This document shows positions 1 to 6,376 of a stretch of 10,237 nucleotides of DNA, piece after piece. Below the pieces are notes generated by a model that worked only from the letters and a program-made list of their open reading frames with translations, was not told the origin of the DNA and made no database searches. Position 1 is the stretch's first letter. Every line of letters starts with the position of its first letter. Origin of the DNA: Candidatus Scatoplasma merdavium (GTDB lineage: Bacteria > Bacillota_I > Bacilli_A > RFN20 > CAG-288); NCBI GenBank assembly GCA_017694135.1, contig JADING010000029.1:1-10237 (forward strand), read 5' to 3'. The translations under genes and the position numbers were made by a program.

Positions 1-593
1 ATATTGTGAGTCGCAACAAAACAAGTTTTCCCACTTTTAACGTATTCTTTCATAGTTTCAATCAAAGAATTAGAAGTAAAAGGATCAAGGCCAACTGTAG
101 GTTCATCAAGGACCCAAATAGAAGGAGAATGAATTAAGGAAGCTATCAAAGACACCTTCTGTTTCATACCGTGAGAATATTCTTTAATAGGTTTATATAA
201 ATCGCTACCTTGTAAATCAAATCTCTTAGAAAGAAGCGCAAAATTCTTCAAAAATAGACTACTATCTAACCTGTAAATAGAAGCGATGAACTCCAAATAG
301 CCATATCCGGTCATTTCTTCGTAAGTTATAGGTTCAGAAGAAGAATAACCAATGCGATCTTTAACTTGAAGAGGTTTATCTTTAATCGACATTCCATCGA
401 TATAAATTTCCCCGCTATTAAAAGGCTTTAGGCCAATGCAGCAATCAATTGTAGTAGACTTACCTACACCATTGCGCCCAATAAAGCCAAAGAGTTCCCC
501 TTGGTTAACTTCTAAATTAATGCCTTTTAAAACTTCTTTATTACCGTAAGATTTATGCAAATCTTTTATTAGAATACTTTTAACTTCTTCCAT
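1..593 (-). CDS. ABC transporter ATP-binding protein, BcrA/CcmA type (partial, C-terminus beyond left edge)
   Basis: This is the cytoplasmic ATPase subunit of an ABC transporter. The 197 codons in the window show the nucleotide-binding domain in order: Walker A GRNGVGKST (residues 39-47), a degenerate signature YSHGMKQK (139-146), Walker B VLDEP (161-165), the D-loop GLD (168-170) and the switch histidine in ATHN (H196). The signature has SHGMK instead of LSGGQ, as often seen in BcrA/drug- and bacteriocin-export ATPases (YSxGMKxR). The ATG lies 13 bases after the stop of the 831-residue gene, behind a weak AGGGA site, so it is probably the next cistron of the same operon. The missing C-terminus and any permease gene lie left of the window. 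Substrate is unknown; export of a peptide or lipid, or resistance, is possible. The family call is firm and the transporter's role is not. Confidence 0.93.
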   Translation of the reverse strand, partial: MEEVKSILIKDLHKSYGNKEVLKGINLEVNQGELFGFIGRNGVGKSTTIDCCIGLKPFNSGEIYIDGMSIKDKPLQVKDRIGYSSSEPITYEEMTGYGYLEFIASIYRLDSSLFLKNFALLSKRFDLQGSDLYKPIKEYSHGMKQKVSLIASLIHSPSIWVLDEPTVGLDPFTSNSLIETMKEYVKSGKTCFVATHN

Positions 594-606
594 AAGTCCC
601 TACTTT

Positions 607-3102
607 CTAGGCTAAAGCCCAAACTCCGTTATTATACGTGCAATTAAAGAATCTATCACCACTTACGCCAGAACCTTCCGCGAGTTTTCTAACATTGACT
701 TGACCATTATCGTTAAAAGGTAAAAATACTCCGGATAAGTTTATATAACTAGACGAAGAGAACTTAGCTACTCCATTGCTGTAACTATCTAATTTCGTAT
801 ATGTTCCTGCTAAACTGTCTGTTCCGTTTAAATCAGACATTTTATACGAATTAGCCATACTCGTATCATCAGCAAGTTTATATCCGTAATAAGTCGTGGT
901 GGTACCATCAACATACTTAATTAACTTACTTGTCCTATCGTAAGTCATTCTTTTATCATTCAAAACCTCATCACTATCTACGGGTGTAAGAACATATCCG
1001 TTAGAAATAAGTGGCGAATTATCAAAGAAAACGATATTAAGAGTAACGGATGGTAGAATCGAACGAACAAAATTGTTAGATGATGTAAAGAAATAATTTG
1101 CTGATAACTCAACATCCAATCCGCTTGTTTGAGCTTTTTCAATAGAGTCTTTGAAGCTATTTAAATCATAGATATTCATATTCCCAGCCAAACTGAAAGG
1201 ATGATATTGACTAACATCGGAAGAATTTTTTACAAAATTAATCTTTCCATAAAAATCACAACGAGCAGGAGTTTTGTTGATGCAAGTAAAATACATCTTA
1301 TTCTCGTTGAAAATATAAGTTGTTGATGAGGCACCTTCTTCATTTACCTTATATTCACTAAAATAATTCAATGCGTTTATATCAAAATAATCCATCAAAA
1401 ACACTCCACCAACTGACTGATAATCCTGTGCATCAGCATATATAGATATTTTTGACATTGTTTTAACTGTTGAATATCCAAGATTTAAAATTGAGCTTTT
1501 ATCAAAATAAATATATGAGCTAGGCAATACAATTATTAATTGATTAAGATAAACTGAACAATTATAGAAATACAAGTTGTAATAAGGAGATAAAACGAAT
1601 GGATATTTATCTGTGTTAATTTTAAAACTTTGCCCGCTAATTTTAATATGGATGCCATCTTCATCAGTCCATAAATCATTAAATTTATTAAAAGTAACAT
1701 CAAGGTTATAAAAAGAAAGCTCAACTTTTTTATACGCCCAATTTGATTTAATCATGGTATTCATGGAATTTCCGCCAAATAGTGAACTATTATCTACTAC
1801 TTTTCTTTCGACATAAGCTTCTAAACTAGAATCTTTAGCATCGATTTGAACCAAGTTTCTCGAACCATTCTTCCCTGAACCAAACAATTGAAAATCACCA
1901 CTAACAAAGGTGTCTTTACCAAAAGCCAAGCGATATTTCCCATTAAAGTTTGCACCTACTTTAATCCTTAAATTGCAGTCAATATAAGGGCATCTATACA
2001 TATAAAATGGATTAGCGTTATATATGTATGCTGTTGGCATGTGATCTTCTCTATAGTGATCTTCAACGACAAATGGAGTGTACATAGTTGAACCAGATTC
2101 TAAAACTACAGTCCCAGTTCCAACAGAATCATTTACATATCCCCAAGCATCTAAAGTAGTATTAGGACCAACTATTAAGTCGTAACCATTTAAATCAAGT
2201 GAGGTGTAATTTTTTAGAATAATGCCCTGATAAAGTCTTTGTGGCATTGCATCCTGTATACCCAACCAGTTCTTCTTCTTCTTATTTCCAGCATATCCAG
2301 TAACAGCACCTAAAGTGATAGAAATGCCATTATCGCCTTCTACTAAATCCAATAAATAAACATCGTTAGTCAATTTATATGTGGCGTTGCAAAAATCAGA
2401 CAAATAGTTTTCATATCCTGAAATAGATGTTTCTTCACCCAATCCAACATGAATCGCAGAAGATGAAGGCTCGTTTAAACCGTTTGAAAAGTCATAATTA
2501 AAAATAACTGTACTATTTATATCATCTGCACTTACATTTGTTACCCAGTCGCTACTGTCATTATTAGTTCCACCATATGTATTACAAGCATAAGCAGTAA
2601 TAGAATTATGTAAAACTACTGATGATATGGAAGCTTCTTCAAAATAATCATTGTATTCTGCTGCTCCATAACTTCCACTAACCCGCTTGTGAGTAGGTCT
2701 ATTATTAGGAAGTTCTGAAATTACATCTTTGATAAAATTACTTACATCTTGCTGAGTTCCTGTAACAACGATATCGCTATTAACCACAATATGGTTAGTT
2801 AAACTGTCTCCGTTATATTCCCAATCAACGAAGTGTTCCACTACGCCGTTGTTATCAGAATCATACCAAGAATAATCATACGGGGCATCCTTGCTAGTTA
2901 AAGTAGTTCCATCTTCAACATACATGGTCTTTTTGACTGTTCCGCCATATATAAATTCAACTTTGTGTTTGTTGCCATTTGAAATAGAACTATCGCTAGT
3001 AGAAGCTTGAATTGTATCGCCGTTACTAACATTAAAAGACGCAAAAACCGATGTACAACTGGCTACCATGAAAGTAAACAAAACAAATAACTTGCTTTTC
3101 AT
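607..3102 (-). CDS. large secreted beta-rich surface protein with N-terminal InlB-type repeat
   Basis: The 831-residue protein has an N-terminal signal peptide (residues 1-21, cleavage likely after VFA, mature start SF). Residues about 46-116 look like one Listeria-Bacteroides/InlB B-repeat module: VEFIYGG, then MYVEDGTTL, then a VDWEYNG core and a VVNSDIVV end. The rest is rich in Ser, Asn, Tyr and Asp with alternating hydrophobic residues. It includes a stretch around residues 290-340 (TSLDLNGYDLIVG and TVVLESGS) that reads like right-handed beta-helix coils. I see no LPxTG sorting signal and no C-terminal membrane helix. The ATG overlaps the preceding stop as TAATG, with GGAGG 9 bases upstream, so translation is probably coupled. 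A VASC sequence (residues 13-16) also fits a lipobox, so lipidation at C16 is an alternative. An adhesin or surface-layer role is inferred; I do not recognise the main body. Confidence 0.85.
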   Translation of the reverse strand: MKSKLFVLFTFMVASCTSVFASFNVSNGDTIQASTSDSSISNGNKHKVEFIYGGTVKKTMYVEDGTTLTSKDAPYDYSWYDSDNNGVVEHFVDWEYNGDSLTNHIVVNSDIVVTGTQQDVSNFIKDVISELPNNRPTHKRVSGSYGAAEYNDYFEEASISSVVLHNSITAYACNTYGGTNNDSSDWVTNVSADDINSTVIFNYDFSNGLNEPSSSAIHVGLGEETSISGYENYLSDFCNATYKLTNDVYLLDLVEGDNGISITLGAVTGYAGNKKKKNWLGIQDAMPQRLYQGIILKNYTSLDLNGYDLIVGPNTTLDAWGYVNDSVGTGTVVLESGSTMYTPFVVEDHYREDHMPTAYIYNANPFYMYRCPYIDCNLRIKVGANFNGKYRLAFGKDTFVSGDFQLFGSGKNGSRNLVQIDAKDSSLEAYVERKVVDNSSLFGGNSMNTMIKSNWAYKKVELSFYNLDVTFNKFNDLWTDEDGIHIKISGQSFKINTDKYPFVLSPYYNLYFYNCSVYLNQLIIVLPSSYIYFDKSSILNLGYSTVKTMSKISIYADAQDYQSVGGVFLMDYFDINALNYFSEYKVNEEGASSTTYIFNENKMYFTCINKTPARCDFYGKINFVKNSSDVSQYHPFSLAGNMNIYDLNSFKDSIEKAQTSGLDVELSANYFFTSSNNFVRSILPSVTLNIVFFDNSPLISNGYVLTPVDSDEVLNDKRMTYDRTSKLIKYVDGTTTTYYGYKLADDTSMANSYKMSDLNGTDSLAGTYTKLDSYSNGVAKFSSSSYINLSGVFLPFNDNGQVNVRKLAEGSGVSGDRFFNCTYNNGVWALA

Positions 3103-4064
3103 TAGCTATTACCTCCAGTTGTCTTTTTTTGCTCTAAATAATCTGTAAATTGAATCGTAAATTTAGGATTATAAGCCCAGTTTGCGTAATTCGCATCGAC
3201 GTTAACGATAAAGTGCGCTTCAAACTCTAATCTTTTTAATTTGTTTAATTTGTCTGCATCTAAATTCGGCGATTCAAAAAAGCCATAGTCTTCTAATTGT
3301 TTAACAAAATAGAAAAAGTAATTTGGATCTAAAAAATTAACAGTTGGATCACTTCTGTAAGCAAATTTCATCGAAGCAGAATCATTGCTCTCTGAGTATT
3401 TATCTTCTGAGTAAGTTCCACTATTACTATCAGCTAAAACAATAGGATTAAATGGATAAATACGGTGATTTTTTAATGCCAATTGACTGCTATCGGTAGT
3501 GTTCTCACCTATAATTGACGAAATGCCAGGGCAACTAATATAGCAGTTTGTTGCGTCAATTTTCTCGGTGAAATCTGAGACATTATCAAAAGAAATTGCA
3601 AATTCAACAAAATAGTATTTAGATCTATTAAATTTAACGTTATAGTTATAGCTAGGGCTATTGCATTCCAATTCATCTAAAAATTCATAACCATAAATGT
3701 ATGGTGACCTAATAAGGGTATCAACATCCAAATAAAACTTTAAACAATAGTCTATGCTAATTAAATTACCACCGTCATAATTACCTGTAGCGCTAATTAA
3801 AGGGGGTCCAGGATTATAAGAAACTATATCAAATAAAAACTTATCATTATTGGTATAACCAGCATTAACTGAGCCTCCATCAGTATTTAAATAAAAATAC
3901 ATCGGGTAATTATTTACAAATTTATTAGAAATAGTAACATCTCCAGCAGAAACATTGATACTATTGATGCTTGATTTTTCATCAATGATAAAAGAAGCAT
4001 AACTGACTGTAGAGACAGTTAAGATAGCTATACAAGATAAGAAAGCTATTTTCCTCTTTTTCAT
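3102..4064 (-). CDS. secreted protein with TasA-like (SipW-cognate) N-terminus, function unknown
   Basis: This 320-residue exported protein has a Lys/Arg-rich N-region (MKKRK), a hydrophobic core and a likely cleavage site after SYA (residues 21-23). The mature start SFIIDEKSSI, followed by INVSAGDVTISNK, aligns with the TasA-like protein of this operon (AFIITDISKI, then IDVGGVEVTDK). That similarity is the main reason to call it a second SipW substrate. The rest is Tyr/Asn/Ser/Asp-rich and looks beta-structured, ending in a hydrophilic KKTTGGNS tail with no anchor. Three Cys residues (one in LECNSP, two in NCYISC) could form a disulfide. The ATG has AAAGGA 6 bases upstream and follows the lipoprotein gene by 26 bases. 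A minor fibre subunit or a TapA-like accessory would fit; this is inference, since only the N-terminus resembles a known class. Confidence 0.82.
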   Translation of the reverse strand: MKKRKIAFLSCIAILTVSTVSYASFIIDEKSSINSINVSAGDVTISNKFVNNYPMYFYLNTDGGSVNAGYTNNDKFLFDIVSYNPGPPLISATGNYDGGNLISIDYCLKFYLDVDTLIRSPYIYGYEFLDELECNSPSYNYNVKFNRSKYYFVEFAISFDNVSDFTEKIDATNCYISCPGISSIIGENTTDSSQLALKNHRIYPFNPIVLADSNSGTYSEDKYSESNDSASMKFAYRSDPTVNFLDPNYFFYFVKQLEDYGFFESPNLDADKLNKLKRLEFEAHFIVNVDANYANWAYNPKFTIQFTDYLEQKKTTGGNS

Positions 4065-4090
4065 TGAATGTCCTTTCTTTAATTTGTTAA

Positions 4091-5221
4091 TTATTCACTT
4101 ATAACTTCAAAGCAAGCATAAACAGTCATATCGCTAAAAACCGGAGTTAGAGAAGTGAAATGTCCAGCATTTGGATTATTAGGGCCATCTTTAGAAGTAT
4201 ACCAACCGATGAATCTTTCTCCAGCTTTACTGGCTATAGGCATATCTGTCGCGTTCATCGTTTTTCCATATTCAACTTCAAAGATGCTGGTATAAGAAGA
4301 GATAGTTCCACCGTTAGTAACAGCATCAAATGTCACTTGGCAGGTTTCTCTATCGACTCCTGTACCGATATTACCGACAAAAATCCACCTAATACCTTGG
4401 TAACGATATATGCTTAAGCCTTCTAAATCAATATAAAAGTCACCGGTACGGGCATTTTCCAAATCCGGATTAAGGAACGGATCTGGAAGACCACTTCCTG
4501 AATACCAGTATGTTCCTGATTGCGGGGCGTCAAATTGGATAGTGTCAGAATTCCCATCATCGTAATTAAAAGTGATATACCAGTAATCATCATCGGAAGA
4601 TGAAACTATCGATTCAATTCCCCTTCCATCTTTACCAGGTAAAGGAAGCCTAATTTCAGTAGGGCTAACTTCTGGATCAGTATAAGTAATAGTAATTGTG
4701 TAATACCCGCTATCTCCGGAATCATCGTATTCAACATTAGCGATACCAAGCCCATCTTTCCCATCAGTCGGATCTGGTATAGAGTAAGTGAATTCTTCTC
4801 CGTTAGATAGAGTTATAACCACATCGGTTTGATTCAATTCATCGTTATGAACAGAGGTGATATCTGTAATATTAACCGGAGCAGGGATATCAAAAACCAT
4901 ATCTTCCACTTCATCAGAAGTAAAAGAGATAGTGACTTTAGTCTTCCCATCTTCACCGGTTTGATATGTGATATTTTCAATACCGATACCATTGTTACCA
5001 GCATCGCCCTTATCACCTTTAGGAACTGTGAAAACAACAGGAGCCATTGTCTCATCAGTAAAAGTAATAGTGACTATAGTGTTGCCATTTTCATCAGTAT
5101 CAGTAGTAATTGAAGCAATAGAATTATATTCAGCCTGCATGAAAGACGAACAGGAAGTCAAACTAATGCTTCCAAGTGCCATAACAGATACCAACAGGGC
5201 TTTTTTCAATTTAGAAATCAT
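4091..5221 (-). CDS. mosaic surface lipoprotein with GKDG/beta repeats and C-terminal InlB-type repeat
   Basis: The 376-residue protein begins MISKLKKALL and has a lipobox LTSC with lipidation expected at C24, so it is anchored outside the membrane. Residues 34-235 hold five tandem units of about 36-45 residues, roughly GI-x-x-I-x-Y, a TITFTD-like strand, then F-x-IP, joined by collagen-like GDKGDAGNNG, TDGKDG and PGKDGRG linkers. Residues about 236-288 (TYWYSGSGLPD, GDFYIDLEG, WIFVGNIGTG) resemble modules of phage tail-fibre-like and gut bacterial surface proteins. Residues 294-372 form a Listeria-Bacteroides/InlB-like repeat with the RFIGWYTS core and a TVYACFE end. The start is placed at ATG 5221 because a perfect AGGAGGTGA lies 8 bases upstream; the longer GTG start at 5230 would leave no spacing. 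It overlaps the DUF2357 gene by 11 bases. A binding or scaffold role at the surface is inferred. Confidence 0.88.
   Translation of the reverse strand: MISKLKKALLVSVMALGSISLTSCSSFMQAEYNSIASITTDTDENGNTIVTITFTDETMAPVVFTVPKGDKGDAGNNGIGIENITYQTGEDGKTKVTISFTSDEVEDMVFDIPAPVNITDITSVHNDELNQTDVVITLSNGEEFTYSIPDPTDGKDGLGIANVEYDDSGDSGYYTITITYTDPEVSPTEIRLPLPGKDGRGIESIVSSSDDDYWYITFNYDDGNSDTIQFDAPQSGTYWYSGSGLPDPFLNPDLENARTGDFYIDLEGLSIYRYQGIRWIFVGNIGTGVDRETCQVTFDAVTNGGTISSYTSIFEVEYGKTMNATDMPIASKAGERFIGWYTSKDGPNNPNAGHFTSLTPVFSDMTVYACFEVISE
4106..4342 (-). other. InlB/Listeria-Bacteroides-type repeat module in the lipoprotein
   Basis: Residues 294-372 follow the pattern VTF...GG...EVEYGKT...P...G..F.GWYT.....F..L.P..SDMTVYACF, typical of these beta-grasp-like extracellular repeats. 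The large secreted protein carries a more diverged copy near its N-terminus (residues 46-116). Confidence 0.65.
4517..5122 (-). repeat. five tandem protein repeats of the lipoprotein
   Basis: Coding repeats for residues 34-78, 79-116, 117-157, 158-199 and 200-235. Each has an I-x-x-I/V opening strand, a T-I-T-F/Y central strand and an F/I-x-x-P ending. Three of the four junctions carry a Gly-Asp/Lys-rich linker: DKGDAGNNG, DGKDG and PGKDG. The repeats are diverged at DNA level, so they are old rather than recently amplified. Confidence 0.7.
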
Positions 5222-6374
5222 CTCCTTCACCTCCTAATTTAATAAAGGGCAGATTGTAAATCCAGGCAAGTTTCTCCCCTTTCTTTTCAATAAGAAGATA
5301 TCTTGCATTGCAGGATAAGCAGTGGTTAGAGCTCGATTCGCTGCCGCAAATCGGGCAAATGTTCTCTATGTAAGGTAGAGTGTAAGCTAAGGAAGTTACG
5401 ATTGATGAATAATCGCTCACTTCACTTAGAGATATTTTTCTCACCTTATCTAAATAAGTCAACTCTAAGTAAGGTAAGAAAGAATTAATATCGAATTTCA
5501 AGGTGTAATTAATGCGGCTATATCCAAATGAGACAGTGAGGCTAATTTGATCAGTCATCCCATTTAGCTTATAAGTAAATCCATCAATTAGATATGTGGT
5601 ATCTTCAAACCTCAAAAGTGAATCATAGTAAGATTCTTTCCCATCCTTGTGTTTAGTTGACTTAGCTTCTAAACCATCTTTTAGCTTTCTTATTAGTTTG
5701 TTTAAGAATCTAGCATCTGTATCTAACGCCGACAGATAGAAACGGTATATTGCAAGGTAATCTTCGGAAGAAGAAATAATATTTGTTAAATGAATTTCAA
5801 GGTCTTCAAGGTATTTAACTCTTTTAAATAACGAAGAAGACAAGATCAATGAAACAGAAGATATGAGCTTTCTAAGCTTGTTACGATCGTAATCAATTAC
5901 GTTATCTAAAGGGGCAGAACGGAATGACAAGAGTTGGCTGTAACTACCATATTTTTCATAACCTAACTTCCCTTTTATACCAAGCTTGTAAGGAGAAAGA
6001 TAATAGCTCATTTTGGAAAGGGATATTAACCTCTTATAGATTTTTCTTACGACGTAAACTAAGAACCTGTTTTCGTAAGTATCGATATCCTCTTCGTAAG
6101 AATAAGAGTAAATTCTTTCAAGATTAACCTTATTATTGTTAACCTTGTAAAATCTAACTTCGCGGTAAGAGCGGAGCATATCTTTCTTATCAGCGCGGTA
6201 TCTCTTATCTGTTCTAACTATCTCTTCTTTTTTAGTTAGGTCAAGTTTAGGAGAAAAAATGATGTTATAAATATGAACTAAAAGCTTCTCAACCTCTTGA
6301 AAATAAGAATTGATAGAAAAGTTATCATAGACTTGAATGCTATTTTCCTTCGAGATTGCCTTTTTTAAGCTCAT
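5211..6374 (-). CDS. DUF2357-like (McrC N-terminal-like) protein with C-terminal zinc ribbon
   Basis: This 387-residue cytoplasmic protein has no signal peptide or membrane helix. The middle is Lys/Arg/Tyr-rich and helical. The segment YSYEEDIDTYENRFLVYVVRKI (about residues 90-111) is typical of DUF2357, the domain found N-terminal to the nuclease in McrC-like partners of McrB-family ATPases. I find no clear PD-(D/E)xK nuclease core. Instead the C-terminus carries a four-cysteine zinc ribbon, CPIC (C340, C343) and CLSC (C352, C355), followed by a short basic/hydrophobic tail. The gene starts two bases after the AAA+ gene's stop; its AAGGAG site lies within that gene's last codons with 9-base spacing. 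Its end overlaps the lipoprotein start. A partner or adaptor of the upstream AAA+ ATPase is the natural reading. The DUF2357 assignment is by motif memory and moderate in strength. Confidence 0.75.
   Translation of the reverse strand: MSLKKAISKENSIQVYDNFSINSYFQEVEKLLVHIYNIIFSPKLDLTKKEEIVRTDKRYRADKKDMLRSYREVRFYKVNNNKVNLERIYSYSYEEDIDTYENRFLVYVVRKIYKRLISLSKMSYYLSPYKLGIKGKLGYEKYGSYSQLLSFRSAPLDNVIDYDRNKLRKLISSVSLILSSSLFKRVKYLEDLEIHLTNIISSSEDYLAIYRFYLSALDTDARFLNKLIRKLKDGLEAKSTKHKDGKESYYDSLLRFEDTTYLIDGFTYKLNGMTDQISLTVSFGYSRINYTLKFDINSFLPYLELTYLDKVRKISLSEVSDYSSIVTSLAYTLPYIENICPICGSESSSNHCLSCNARYLLIEKKGEKLAWIYNLPFIKLGGEGDDF
5227..5235 (-). promoter_or_regulatory. ribosome binding site deciding the lipoprotein start
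   Basis: AGGAGGTGA is a full complement to the 16S rRNA tail. It includes the possible GTG start (5230), so that start cannot be used efficiently. The ATG at 5221, 8 bases after AGGAGG, is preferred. The site lies inside the 3' end of the DUF2357-like gene. Confidence 0.75.
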
Positions 6375-6376
6375 CT

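Noticed and set aside
4829..5237. Overlapping plus- and minus-strand frames inside the lipoprotein gene
   Set aside because: They are shadows of a repeat-rich coding region. The minus-strand lipoprotein has lipobox, repeats and a perfect ribosome binding site; the others have no protein features.
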